This document shows positions 1 to 11,305 of a DNA stretch of 64,000 nt, in pieces. Where the stretch lies: contig OX123196.2 of the NCBI GenBank assembly GCA_944739405.2, forward strand, positions 54,908,196-54,972,195. The letters are read 5' to 3'. The stretch is from Euclidia mi. Lineage: Eukaryota; Arthropoda; Insecta; Lepidoptera; Erebidae. The notes under the pieces were generated by a model. It worked only from the letters and a program-made list of their open reading frames with translations, was not told where the DNA came from and ran no database searches. Both the position numbers and the translations under genes were made by a program. Every line of letters begins with the position of its first letter. The first letter of the stretch is position 1.

Positions 1-97
1 CCGATTGGTTTGTACTTGGAATTGACCCTTAAGAGAATGTCAAGTTTCAGTGGCATTGATACCACTATTTGAAACCCCTTTGGGTGCTAGAAGGAAC

Positions 98-119
98 AGT
101 ATTTTGTTAACAAAATACT
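98..119. repeat. 22-bp perfect palindrome
   Basis: The sequence is identical to its own reverse complement and is centred on GTTAAC. No surrounding element was recognised. It could be chance in AT-rich DNA or a remnant of a hairpin element. Confidence 0.6.
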
Positions 120-223
120 TTTTGTGGTTTCGCACCATTTTGAACAGTCATCGGTCTGTTAGATAGCCAAGGGCAGCAAGGTGGCAAAATAAAGTAAAGG
201 AGGCCCGCATTTTGATAATAACT

Positions 224-373
224 AGACAGCTTATGTACCTTTTTTTGGCGAAGGGGACTGTCAGACTCTTACTGACTAAAAACCAACCCGTGTTCCTCAT
301 GAACACGTGTATCGGAGGGTCGGGTATCGACGAAGCATTCGTCGCTACCCCCCGACAGACAGCTTATGTACCT
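224..373 (-). mobile_element. LINE 5' UTR-like retro-insert with A-tail and 17-bp TSD
   Basis: The perfect 17-bp direct repeat AGACAGCTTATGTACCT occurs at 224-240 and 357-373 and encloses 116 bp. Read on the minus strand, the insert aligns over about 107 bp with 14018-14124, inside the 5' UTR of the LINE in this window. The shared block includes AGTCAGTAAGAGTCTGACAG. The insert then ends in an A-run. TSD plus A-tail indicates target-primed reverse transcription of a short RNA. It may be a SINE-like family that shares a module with LINE 5' UTRs, or a retrotransposed LINE leader fragment. Confidence 0.75.
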
Positions 374-670
374 ACTCTAATGAATTTATATTTAGTTAGG
401 TGCCTATTACTTTTTTGAAGAGAACTATTCCACTAATTTCTGCAGCATCTTTATGTCTCAGCATAATATAGTCTTTAGCAGTTCACTGCTGGTCTTGTAC
501 GTTAGTAGAAATATTAAGCTATCATTACTACAAGGAGCTTTTTCTCATACGATACATATTTTCTTTTACAAAAATTTTACGTCTTAAAAATAGAATATTT
601 ATATTGAAAAGTCAAGTTTAAAACAATTTATTTCGACGTGGAAGAAAGGATACACTTTTCTTGGAAAACA

Positions 671-885
671 GAACAACTTTAAATTTATAACATAACATAA
701 CTTCACGCCTTTTATCCCCGAAGGGGTAGGCAGAGATTTATTACACACCCACACTTCGCCAGTTATGTTTCGGTCCCAATGTAATAGGGGGCGAGCCTAT
801 TGCCATCTACCGGGCACATGGTTAAGCAAGCGATAATGCGCGAACATTTATAATACACACATAACTTGGAAAAGTCAAGGTCTGA
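671..885 (-). repeat. SINE-B 3' part joined to a SINE-A segment
   Basis: Positions 690-823 match the minus-strand 3' half of SINE-B (compare 54237-54515): a pyrimidine/purine block with CCCCGAAGGGGTAGGCAGAG, then the segment around AATAGGGGGCGAGCCTATTGCC. From about 824 the sequence switches to the middle of SINE-A (AAGCGATAAT...CACATAACT...GAAAAGTCA). This looks like a chimeric or template-switched SINE, or two adjacent insertions. Confidence 0.6.
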
Positions 886-2805
886 ATACTTTAAATTCAT
901 AGTTCCTAAAGCTGAATTTATTTGAAAAATAACTATATTTTTGTGTCCACGTAGTTGGCTGTCCCTCTGTTAAAAAAAGAATATAATAGCATAATACTTG
1001 ACCTTGAACTCAGTCACCATTGTTCGCAAAGTGCAGGTATGGCCTGAGAATAATAAAGCTAATCTCATTGTAATATCCAATATTCATAACAATAGTTTTG
1101 AAAATTTATATTCACCGGCGGTACCTAATTTATACTTAAATTTTGTTTGGAAAAGCGGACATTTTCTGAATGAAATAAATGACGTCAGTTATGCATCACT
1201 AAACTCAATAAAATTTGGCCACACAATGGGCAGATAGAGGCGAAGCAACAACTCTTGAATGACAATGAGAAGATAACGTATGAAGCTTTCAATTTTGAGA
1301 AAAAAAGTTGTCTTCTAGTGAAAAAAATACCTAAGGTAGTCTTATGTAGAGAGAGATAGCATGTTCACTAAAACCAAAGCAGCCCTTCTACAACATTAAT
1401 TTTTGTCTACAATTTGCCTTGCTGTGTCAAATTTACATCGGTTGTTGTCACTATGTCTCAACAATAAAGTAGCGAGGTATTAGGTAGACTGCCACGAGAA
1501 GGGTATTTTGTTTGGAATTGACGGCAACCATCGCTGTACACTCGGAAAAGTCGTGAAATATGCAATTGTTTGTTCCATCATACTTGTGATTTCAACCGTT
1601 ACACGATAAATTCTATAAGTCTCCATATTAAGTAGCAATAACGTACCAAGAAAACTCCCCTATCTGCACCACTATCGTTCTTTCCCAACAACTAAGTATT
1701 CTGCTACAATACCCGATATCATCAAAGGCTTTTCGATTAACTAAAGCTGGATAATGGCTCCTGTGCCGGACACGGTCATTAAATCAAAAACTTTGTACGG
1801 ATAGCCGGCATTGTGTTTGTATGCCTTCGAAAATATTGTTCGATACTTATCTCTTATTGTAAGAATTTTGCGTTTTCCGTTTAGGAAATGTTGCGGGCGT
1901 AGTTGAGTGAAGACGCATTAGGGCTCTTGTAGACAGTAGGTTTATTTATATATTTTTTTTTCGTTATTTATTTGGGAGGTTTTAGACTGGATGAACAGTA
2001 TTCTAACAATTGTATCGACTATTTCTCTAAAGCAGTAGTACAATAAAGTTAGCAAGCTGTTGCCCGTACAAACAATATTAATTTTTCGATCGCTTCACTC
2101 ACGTGAAGGCGTTTACATCGATATCAAAAATTATGAGATCTTACATAATATAGAGCTAAGTACAATGGGCAAAACAATTATCGCACAATGCGATTCATAT
2201 CAGGCAACCTTTGGAAATATACTTGGTAGAAAAAAGTGGTAGCTGTAGGTGTACCACTTATAATAATAATTACAAGCAAGCTATAACTCACAACACATTT
2301 TGCTTTCGAAAACTCTGTGGTGACTTTCTGCGTGGCTGAGGGTCATTGATGGTCACCCCCTGAGCTTACAGTTTGCTTGATATTAAGCCATGGGCTTTGG
2401 TTTTTACAGGATTTTCCTTGTCCCGACTATAAAAAGACGTGATGTCAGAGATGCGTTGATAAGTTCTTTCTAAAGTACGTTGGATTTTTATCCCTCATGG
2501 ATAAGAAGTAATTATGAAAGTTAAGTGTGTGTGTGTATGGCTGCGTAATAGTTCTGAGTAACTTTCAGGGTCAACGACGTAGCTAATCTTATGATCATGT
2601 TCGTTTCTTTATGGGAAGTGTTCAATGGTGTGCTTGTCTCGTCAAGCAAATAATTGTCCAGTGCGCATTGGACTTGTATCAGTATCTAAGGGGTAAAATT
2701 AGCGCGAATCGGTCTAAAAATAAAACACATTTTTTTGAACAAGAAGAACAATTTTTTATCATGCCGCGCCTCGCCAGTGCGAAGCTGTTGCGAGGTCAAT
2801 ACCTT
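886..2805. other. AT-rich DNA, no feature recognised
   Basis: Only short open frames without recognisable domains, and short homopolymer and simple AT runs. No splice-bounded exon or repeat with clear boundaries is visible. The preceding stretch 374-670 is equally featureless. Confidence 0.5.
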
Positions 2806-3395
2806 ATACATACATACATTTATAGACTCACGCATGTTTCCCAGAGGGGTAGGCAGAGACTACGGAACGCCATTTGCAACTATCCTGACATATCTCTCTT
2901 GCTTCATTCACTCCCATCAAATGCCTCATGCATGCTCTTTTATTTAGGGTACTTCTAATCTTTCCTGTTTTAAGGATGTCTCCAATCTGGTCAGAGAACG
3001 TCCGTCTATGTCTTCCCCGTTGTCCTGTCCCATTCACACTTGCCTTATATATCTGCCTGGTCAGTTTTTCGTCATCCACCCTCTCCATGTGCCCAAACCA
3101 TCTTAGCATAACTTACTCGATGCTTGTCACTTCATCTTCTTTTACAACACAATACTCTCTTATCACACAATTACTAACTCTGTCATTCAAAGACACGCCA
3201 CACATACTTCTCAGTGCTCTCATTTCTACAGCATTTATTCTACTTTCAACATAAGTGTAGGTAATAACACCCCTCTGTCCATACCTAATCGTGCCTTTTT
3301 GGACACGTTTTGGCTGTTCATAAACGCTTTCAGAGCTCCATTCACTCTATTACCTGCATTAACTCTTCTTCAATACCTTTTAACATGTAATAATA
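2806..3395 (-). pseudogene. RTE-clade non-LTR retrotransposon, C-terminal RT fragment
   Basis: Read on the minus strand this encodes the region after the polymerase core of an RTE-type LINE. It starts near 3390 with residues like RVNAGNRVNGALKAF, passes through EMRALRSMCGVS, and then reaches the strongly conserved LRWFGHMERVDD and DQIGDIL blocks (93 codons open at 2828-3109). The upstream part is broken by at least one frameshift and by a stop just before MLRWFGHMER. The 3' end carries an (ATGT)n-type tail at 2806-2822, typical of RTE elements that end in short repeats. A second copy lies at 59915-60269 on the plus strand. The element is dead and 5'-truncated. Confidence 0.85.
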
Positions 3396-6034
3396 CGCCG
3401 AAGGGAACGTTTATGGGAAAAGCACATATTTAATCTACAAACTCATCAAATCCCAAAAGACACTCGAGTGGCTTAAGCAAATTCAAACATTACTTTAGTG
3501 CTCAAAGTTGAATATAAAATATTTTTCCTTTATCTTCGATTTCGACATGGACATTTTTACAATGAGTTTCCTAAAACAACATTTGTGAATCCAAATAATT
3601 TTTCTTAGTGAAAGGAAATATTAATTTTATTGGGGTCAAAGGAATAATATCGGCAAAGAGGCTTATAAAGGAAAAATGTCTTCCGATTTCTTCATCGAGA
3701 ATTGCCAAGTTCAAAGTAATATAGTACAATTTAATTATAGACGCAATTCTTTTCAAAGTGCGGATAAAGATAAAATTAATAAAGTTTACCTTTTAAAGGA
3801 CGTATAAAATGGCGCACATGGATTGGTGACGAAAATTTCGAGCTAGGCTACAAGTTAAGCTAGGCACTTTGACTTTTGTACCGTTCATATGGTATGGTAT
3901 TATTTTTATCTAGAGTAAGTATACTGATGTGCGATTTATTCATAACTTTTCATAATATAATACAAATAATGATATCGCAGCACCACTTATTTATAATTTA
4001 ACGCGACTTTATACTGTAAAGCATTTCAATGTTTTGTTGTTTATTTATTCAATGGACACAAAGTGATATCGTATACTGTATACAAATTGCCACAAGATAT
4101 TTTAATTTTCCTTGGTAACTACACAGAGTTATACAGAAATGAGCAAAGGAAGATGATGTAAGTAATTGCAAAGCTTGCCAATTACGTTTCCTTTCCATTT
4201 CAATTCACAAATAGCCACATATAAAACATAATATATTACACATGTCATATCGCATTTTTAACAAATAAACGAATTAAATTTTATTTCACATTACTCTCAC
4301 CAAGATAACGAGGAATACACATCAAAAGAATGCGCTAAAGTATGATTACCCACTCCATGAATACACCACACTGTGCGCTTTATGTGGGATATATATGCCG
4401 AAAATTTTATTGCATGGCCGGCGTAGGGTATTTAACTGCATCGAATGTTGTCAGTTCGGTTCACACACGTGACAAAAATTTGTTCAAACCATATTTTCTG
4501 TGTTCCTCTGTGTGGTTTTTGTATTTGATAGCTGTGTGTTTGTGTCTTTTTCTGCGATATAATAGTATATTGTTAGAGTGGAAACTGCCTTTTCAATAAA
4601 AACTGATAGAAACTAAGTATTAATGCCTATTGGTTTATCACTAGTTTGTTTAGTGTCGTGTACTAAAAAGTCGTAGTTGAAGCATTAATAAGCACCACAT
4701 ACTTTAAGATCTTCTGATCCATTCTATTCAATAGAACACCAACTTTTAAATTTTATGAAACTGCGTGCGTAATTGAGACATTATTGCACACTGGTGATTA
4801 ATGGTAACATACCATTAATTTTCTACTGAGCGCTTTTACTTTTTTCTCTCGGCTATAACATCATAACAACAATACCGAACCAGCGAGATTGAAAATGCTT
4901 TAGCCCTTAAACATTCATGCTGAGAAGAAACCAGAGTCCAATTGAATGCTAATTTATTTTGTAAATAAATAATTCTTCTCTATTCCCACAATCGTGGTGA
5001 TACTACTCTCAGAACTTTGGTGACACGATTATTTTCGGAAGAAGAATTCTCTTTGATGCCAACTCAAATCTTTTTTATAAATGTCAGGAGTCTTTCCATT
5101 CGAGTTTCTGGGCGCGTAAAAATTGGCCTTCTAACGAAAACGTCTCTGTTCCAGACTCGCTTGATCTTACAACCTCTCAGCCTCTCAAAATTGCACGTTG
5201 TGTTAGTGAATAACAAAATGAATCTTTAAGCTTTGAATATTTTTCACTTCGGGCATAATGAAGTGTGTCTAAATGTTGAGAAAACTACGTCCCAAAAGGT
5301 TTTAGAGTAGCAATAAGTGAAAAAGGTTTGTTGAAGTGTTCTTTCTACACAGGAGTGAATTTGTTGTTACATACTGTATGGTTTTACTTGTTTGGGGACA
5401 TTTTGTTATTTTTACCCTTTGAGGATATAGTAGGACTAGCTAGTAAAACTCCCGCTTTTGAAACGGTTTGAAGGCTTTGGTGACCGGTAAGGAAATTTAT
5501 TTTAATATTTTAGAGAGATGTTACTGAAATAAAATAAACCAAATTGGGCTTGAGATTCAATCATTGTTAGCATCAACTAGTCATGGGTTCAATTTCCAGC
5601 ATATTCTAAAGCTCTCTTTACAAAGAACATCAGGCTTATCACAAAAATTAACACACTTTAGCTAAACGATTTGGATTACTGAACTTTTGACGAACAGGTC
5701 CCAAAACCCTAGAGCCACCTGTTGAGGTGTGACTGTCTTGAAATAAGACAAATCGCAACCATGTCAGAATATTTTATTGTATTTCTGTATACTTACGTAT
5801 AGAACAGCAATACAACAAGTATTCATACATATGGGTGCGATCTGCCAACCTGAACGATGCCGGTAGTTTTTCAACTGAAATACTTTCATTATTCAAGACT
5901 TCAAGAACCACTTTTACAGATACTATTTTGTATGCAAAGTCTGCGATGCTATTACTTATTTTCAAACTTGCTCAGTCGACAGCACGTTATTACTTGTTAC
6001 AGCAAAGAAAATATAATAATATAATATTCTTTCA
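3396..6034. other. AT-rich DNA, no feature recognised
   Basis: Short open frames (for example 85 codons at 4342-4599) show no domain and no plausible gene context. Around 5580-5600 there is a weak resemblance to a tRNA-like B box (GGGTTCAATTTCC), too degraded to call. Confidence 0.45.
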
Positions 6035-6235
6035 CATACACAAATGCCATCTAGTTCCAAACTAGATAATGGATAAACATACATATACTCGTATAAGTAT
6101 ACATAGAAACACCCAGGCCTAGACAAAAATCCATGTTCATGTACATAATAAATGTTAGACTTGAACGGGCCTCGAATCTGCGACCTTCGGCGTGGCAGTT
6201 GTTTACGCTCCCACTACGCCACCGCATCGTCATAG
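6035..6235 (-). repeat. SINE-E (tRNA-derived), minus strand
   Basis: This matches the SINE-E copies at 35608-35870 (plus) and 23776-23990 (minus): a tRNA-like head with a degraded B box (GGTTCGATTCC class) near 6170-6185, then a body with CATGAACATGGATTTTTGTC and a block like CCATTATCTAGT. The head is at the right end, so the element reads leftwards. Confidence 0.65.
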
Positions 6236-7400
6236 TAGATCACATATAAACTAATTCAATAGTAAAAAAAACTGTAAAAGCCATCCATATTTGTACAAGC
6301 GGATGAACTGCAGTCTGCACATCCACATTGATGCACCATGCAATATTGACACAATACAAGTAATATTCATGCGAGTGCTTTCATTATATTTGCTTCAACG
6401 ACTGCGTTTGCGTATTTGTATTGCTCGTTCGGATAGCCATGTGCTATGTTTGACAAGGGATATGGTTAAATTGAAAAAACAAACGGTAAGTTTGTTTAAA
6501 CATTAAATGGTTAGTGGTAAATATATTTTCTCAACAAATCGTAAGAAACAAGATCCAATTTTCGATAAAACATTCATACATAGCCTGAAATGTAGAGACC
6601 AATGTGATCAATTAACTATCCTCCACGGACACTCGAAGATCAATTCTTTTGTTAACCCTAAACTCGAATTCAACAAATATATTTGTCGCTTGTCGAAGAG
6701 CAGGTGTTTTTGTTTTCTTGTACGATATTCCTTATACATAACTATGTAGTTATACAAATGTACATACATACTATAAATGTGTGGTTGTTCCTGAGTGCGA
6801 ATAAACTTTATATTGCATGTTGTGGTATTTGTGGGACCCGGAACCTTTTTTCCGGTACGCTGCTCACCCATTTCATGGATATACAAAGGTGAAGTTAGAT
6901 TTTAAGTCTCGAATTGCTGGGTGCATTTTAAGCGTTCAAAATGTATAATTAGAATAACTATAATATCAGTCCGGTCTAAAAATCCCACTGCTCACGGGTC
7001 TCATCTCACTACTAAGAGCCACAATTGGAGTGCGGATTGGTAATTATCATTGTAAAAACAGCACATATATATTGATGCATGTGACAGTTGATAAAACATC
7101 GAAAAAGAGCAGTCTTTTTCGAACAGTTTTTGCCCATTCGTTCTCGCCCTTTGTGGTTTGTCTATATTGTCGGACTTTCGGTTGACATGGTAAATCCAAC
7201 GACATTTTACGCGTTTATTTGTTTGTTGACTATCGGTTTAGACAGCCAGAAGTAAGGTATGATGGTACGTCACTCTGTATGCCCGACATTTCCGATGTTT
7301 TATTAAGCCTTGGTCTGTTGCATGATCGCTATGTTTTTCTTATTTATTGCCTTAATGGATAATTAACAATTACACAAAGAAATGGGTCATAATGTAACCT
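6236..7400. other. No feature recognised
   Basis: AT-rich unique-looking sequence. The frames at 6291-6506, 6507-6749 and 6608-6886 overlap on opposite strands and have no coding signature. Confidence 0.45.
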
Positions 7401-7404
7401 TAAT

Positions 7405-7772
7405 TGTGACGTCAATCCTTGACGCATCACTCGGCCCGGTCGACCCCGCCGCCCGCGCCCTGCAACGGGCTATAAATATGGAAGCGCTGGCCGCGTTCGG
7501 CCCTTTTTCATCTGGCGGCGAGACGAGTTAAGTGACCTCTCCTGGACGAACCGACAGCGGGATTCTCAACATTAACCCCTCCCATCGCCGAATCACGCGA
7601 CCCTGTGTAATTTTTTATTAATTCCTAATTTTTTCGCTTGCTAAATGATGTCTAAAATTAATTGAGAATTAAATCAATTTTTATTGTAACATTTAACCAC
7701 GTTTCTCATTTAAACACACCCTAGTAGGGATAACGTAACAGTGGACACCAGAAAGGCCCTTTTTACGTTACA
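7405..7772 (+). mobile_element. Solo LTR of the family nested at 17230-21118
   Basis: Begins TGTGACGTC and ends ACGTTACA, matching the LTRs at 17230-17558 and 20790-21118 in reverse orientation. It is flanked by a perfect 4-bp duplication TAAT (7401-7404 and 7773-7776). A promoter-like TATAAATA is kept at 7471-7478. At 368 bp it is longer than the 329-bp nested LTRs and differs in the segment after the TATA box, so it is a different subfamily or an older copy. A solo LTR with intact TSD implies LTR-LTR recombination that removed the internal region. Confidence 0.88.
7471..7478 (+). promoter_or_regulatory. LTR TATA box
   Basis: TATAAATA, about 66 bp into the LTR, at the same relative position as in the other two LTRs (17485-17492 and 21045-21052 on the minus strand). 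Expected to position the LTR's RNA polymerase II start. Confidence 0.6.
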
Positions 7773-8316
7773 TAATATAAATGGAATAACAACAATAAAG
7801 ACATATTTATTTCTGCATTTTCGTTGTTTACAACACTTATACATGTCAAAACCCTATTCTAGATGATGCCGGCTTTTCCTAGCTAAATGACTTCTTGAGA
7901 AGAAAAGCCGAAACAAACTCAGAGTCATTGTTTTTTTTTTGTCACTTCAATTTCTTTAGTCTTTTCTTGATCTTTTAAAGTCCAGACAAAAAAAAGGGTT
8001 TAGTATGCAAGTACAATGCAGGAAATCATCTGACGCTTTTGACTGACTCGGCCCACTGATGGCCCGCATTCAACAGCAATCGTACGGCTCAACCTTGATT
8101 GAGGGAGCCAGCACGATCTGTATCACTATGCCTCCACGCGATCGGAAGGTGTATGCATAAGCATGTCAGCCTAAGCCATCAGACAGGTTGCCACAACTAT
8201 TTGTTTATTATGTTTAATAATGCCCACATCGTACTCACAACTTTACATGCTAATACATAGTAAAATACAAACATGTTGTAAACAATTTGTAAAATTATAA
8301 AAATTTAAACAATAAA
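7773..8316. other. Mostly AT-rich; unrecognised GC-richer block 8030-8200
   Basis: The block at about 8030-8200 has higher GC content and looks like a repeat fragment, but no family or reading frame could be assigned. Confidence 0.35.
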
Positions 8317-8566
8317 ATGTCATATATTTAAATGTCAGAAAATATTATTGAATGTCAATTTAAGAATGTCTAAAAAATAAAATAATAATATATTACTTAA
8401 GTAATTTTAAATGTCAAAAGAAAATAACAATGTCAAATCAAACAATGTCAAAACAAATCAAATAAAATTACAAATGTCAGAATGTTAAGATATAAGTAAA
8501 TAAAAATATTATGTCACTAATTTTAAAATGTCAAAATTCATAATGTCAATTCATAATTTAATGTCA
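8317..8566 (+). repeat. Irregular cluster of ATGTCA motifs
   Basis: Eleven ATGTCA hexamers plus one ATGTCT, all on the same strand, at irregular spacing of roughly 10-50 bp in very AT-rich DNA. The last two copies lie in near-identical 18-bp repeats. It may be a degenerated tandem array or a homotypic cluster of binding sites (TGACAT on the other strand). No annotated gene is nearby. Confidence 0.6.
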
Positions 8567-9254
8567 ATTCATAATTTTTAAACTCAATTCCAGGCGTTTT
8601 CGTCTGCTAAATAATCTTTAACTGTGTAATAAGCTTTTGAACACAAGCTCTGTTTAATAAATACTTTGAATTTATTAATACTTAGTTTCTGAATATTGCC
8701 TGGAATTTTGTTTTAAAAACGTATGCTTTGACACTTGTATGAGTTACTTATTATATGAACTTTCTTTAAGAAGTTTTAGATACCCATGGATGGAGATATT
8801 TATGTAAATCAGCTTCATAACCACCTATATGCACTGCAATCAATTTAAGATTTTCAATATTTTACGATAGTTCAAACTTTGGACTCTGCCTCTGACATAA
8901 TGTATAATCCGCGTATACGTCTAAACACAACACACGGAGTGAACTCGGTATTATTCTTGCTTCAATTTGTAAATCTGCCGTATATTAATCAGATCGGTGT
9001 TGGATACATATTTCTGCTCCATTTTTCCTGTATATTAAACAGTCAGATAGTCATAATACAATAAATTACTTTTCCTTAGTTATGAAACCCGACATTATTG
9101 TTAAGTATTTAAATATTAAAGGGTTATTTCTCTCGTAAAGGCAGATATTATCCCTTACACGATCGTCTAACCGTTCGGGATCACTAAGGGAATAACATAT
9201 ATGGATGAAATCGGGATTAGCTATGTCCAGATTAGCAAACTTTTTTATCTTAAT
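8567..9254. other. No feature recognised
   Basis: AT-rich. The 61-codon frame at 8879-9064 has no recognisable domain. Confidence 0.4.
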
Positions 9255-9396
9255 ATATTAAAGTTAACTTGGCAATAGGCTCGTCCCTTATTACGTGGGA
9301 CTAAAGTAGTATATCTGGCGAAAAGTGGGTGTAGAAATACACCTCTGCCCACCTCTTCGGGGTTATAGGCGTGAGACTATGTATGTATGTATGTAA
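9255..9396 (+). repeat. SINE-B 3' fragment with (ATGT)n tail
   Basis: Matches the 3' half of SINE-B (compare 54385-54485): the GGCAATAGGCTCGTCC block, TTACGTGGGAC, and the CTCTGCCCACCTCTTCGGGG block. It ends in GTATGTATGTATGT. The tRNA head is missing. Confidence 0.7.
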
Positions 9397-9507
9397 CTTA
9401 GCCCGCGGCTCTACTCACATGGTACCTTTTACTTCTTAAGGGTGAATTCTTAAAAATATTTTTATTAAATACTCCCCTACAATCCCCAAGAAACATACAT
9501 GCCTGAT
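9397..9507 (+). repeat. Repeat-G, left part (split by Penelope-like insertion)
   Basis: Similar to the Repeat-G copies at 36365-36577, 46355-46563, 24808-24985, 50635-50795 and 53425-53640 (CCCCAAGAAACATACATGCC core). The right part resumes at about 10716 after the inserted Penelope-like element. A near-duplicate of about 20 bp (CAAGAA..ATACATGCCTGATT) flanks the insertion and is probably its target-site duplication. Confidence 0.6.
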
Positions 9508-9601
9508 TGAAATTAAACTACAGTTTACGGATTTTATCGCGATGTATTGGTTTCACTAAGTTATTACATTTGAAACTAATGATCTAGAAACTATAGCTCT
9601 C

Positions 9602-9919
9602 ATGGATTGGACAAACCAAGAGAAGCATAGGCATTCGACTCAAAGAACATATAGCTGACATAAAACATAAACGCTCAACAAAGTCTGCTATGTGTGAACA
9701 TGTGGAACAAGGACCCAACCATTACCTGCGATTTGATGAACCACAGACACTCGCAAAAGAACACCGTTTTCTTCCAAGGATGATACGAGAGGCTATTGAA
9801 ATTAAAAAACACCCTAATTTCAATAGGGAAGATGTTTGGAATGTTCCTCCAGCGTGGGACCCTGTCATAGGGCTAATGAAACCCAAGAAGGTCAAAGTCA
9901 CCAGAAGACCTAAGGACAC
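9602..9919 (+). pseudogene. Penelope-like polyprotein, C-terminal GIY-YIG endonuclease fragment
   Basis: The frame begins at the truncation point and reads IGQTKRSIGIRLKEHI, the second half of a GIY-YIG nuclease domain. A region with FDEPQTLAKE and REAIEIKKHPNFNRED follows, which is the conserved C-terminal block of arthropod Penelope-like elements. The first half of the domain (the GIY..YIG strand) and the whole RT are absent. The frame is interrupted after RRPKDT by a solo BEL/Pao LTR. Past the LTR and one copy of its 5-bp duplication, the same frame continues for about 13 codons to a stop near 10500, showing the ORF was intact here when the LTR landed. Confidence 0.8.
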
Positions 9920-10458
9920 TGGTTCGGCGATACACCGAAACCGTAGGTTCTAGGCGATTTGGAGAAGGAAAATGGACTGTATTAGGGCGAGTTCTGCTCG
10001 CCTAGAAAGGATAAGGGAAGAGGATGTAGGATTGGAATGGGAGAGATGATTGTGAGTGGGTATAGGATATTCCAAGGATGGGGGGGCACTTACCTTGTAC
10101 GGCAATCTTCTTCGTCTCAGAATGGGCAGTCTCCTGGTGGTTTCGGGATGAAGCTGCTTGATTCACTTCACTACACAAATCACTTCCACTTGCGAGCGGT
10201 CTTGTATAAGCGGTAATAATTATAGCGGGAGCGGCGCGGAGCAGTACGGTATGGCCGACACGTGTTTAGCGAATCGAAAGTTCTGGATTGTCTCTTGCGT
10301 CGACGATCGCTGCGACCAAACCGCGAAAGGCGTGCCCCTTCTTGGGAATGGGATAGAGAGGGATAGAAACAAAAGGCATCGCTCGCATTGGCCAAGCAGC
10401 GACCAACCATTGACGTTGATGCGATTAGTTATAGAAAGGAAGGTAGATGGCGCTACCA
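9920..10458 (-). mobile_element. Solo LTR of the BEL/Pao family at 27346-33745
   Basis: Begins TGGTAGCGCC and ends CGCCGAACCA on the minus strand, and matches the LTRs at 27346-27844 and 33235-33745 along its length. The perfect 5-bp duplication GACAC lies at 9915-9919 and 10459-10463. It is 539 bp long and carries small insertions relative to the other two, so it is an older or different subfamily copy. Solo status implies LTR-LTR recombination. Confidence 0.88.
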
Positions 10459-10715
10459 GACACTGTGAGCTCATTCTGCGTAAATAGTAACATCAGTAGT
10501 TGAAATATGTTCGGGTACTTTGAGATAACTTATACATTCAAGAAAAAGACAAATATCACCTCAGTCTGCCGTGAACATGAATACTGTAAAGAATTCGAAA
10601 CGTCGGCTAGTAATAAATTAAAAATATAGTTTCTAGATCATTAGTTTCAAATGTAATAACTTAGTGAAACCAATACATCGCGATAAAATCCGTAAACTGT
10701 AGTTTAATTTCAATG

Positions 10716-10815
10716 TGTAACATTCGCGTAAACCCAAGAAGATAATACATGCCTGATTTCAGAGTCTTGCGTCTAGAATTTTATATAGGTTGTGCGTTGC
10801 CTATCAGTCAGTGTA
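10716..10815 (+). repeat. Repeat-G, right part
   Basis: Continues the copy interrupted at 9507: ATACATGCCTGATTTCAGAG, the later segment of the family, and a CTATCAGTCAGTG end like the GTCTGTCAGTCAGTCAG end of other copies. Confidence 0.55.
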
Positions 10816-11305
10816 ACAACAGAGTTTTATATATGTGTAACGGGAGTAGCGTTTTTTATTGCGGTTTAAATATCGCAGTCCTTAATTAACCTACACACAT
10901 ACTTTTAAAGTAAATAAATGAGAGAGCATAGTCTCATAGCAGTATACCTAAAACGCAGGCAAGGATTGGTTGGATCACGCACCATGTTTATGTTCTGTTA
11001 TTTTGAAGCACTCAAACACAACATTTATTCAAGTAGCCGTGAAAAATGTTGCTAATATGTCACCGCTCTCTATTCGTAATTAGCAAGGACCAATCACTAC
11101 CTAGAATAATGCTAAATATATTTTAAGCCCCGACAACTAAGTCGTGGTTAAAATGCTTAACTATGTCAAAGATTTCAAGAAAGAAGAGTTAAACAGCGGC
11201 CATACGAACAGACCTGGCGGAATTACATCTATTGATTGGTGATCCTTTGGTTGAAACTTGAATTGTTATTACCCGAAAGTCATATAAAAATCTAGCCAAT
11301 AGTAC
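10816..11305. other. No feature recognised
   Basis: AT-rich sequence without convincing frames or repeats. Confidence 0.4.

Larger units (their letters stand above)
9508..10713 (+). mobile_element. Penelope-like retroelement fragment with inverted terminal arms
   Basis: The outer arms, 9508-9594 and 10627-10713, are near-perfect inverted repeats of about 87 bp. Between them lie a GIY-YIG-domain coding fragment (9602-9919), a solo BEL/Pao LTR inserted later (9920-10458), and the 3' untranslated end (10464-10626) containing TTCGAAACGTCGG. Penelope-like elements typically pair a GIY-YIG endonuclease with partly inverted terminal repeats (pLTRs) and severe 5' truncation, which fits this arrangement. 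Only the last part of the coding region remains. Confidence 0.8.

Noticed and set aside
2928..3254. 108-codon plus-strand frame
   Set aside because: Antisense of the RTE RT C-terminus; the minus strand has the conserved WFGHMER block.
10540..10626. Possible hammerhead ribozyme in the Penelope-like 3' end (TTCGAAACGTCGG)
   Set aside because: Hammerhead motifs are known in Penelope-like elements, but I could not find the CUGANGA box or matching stems here.
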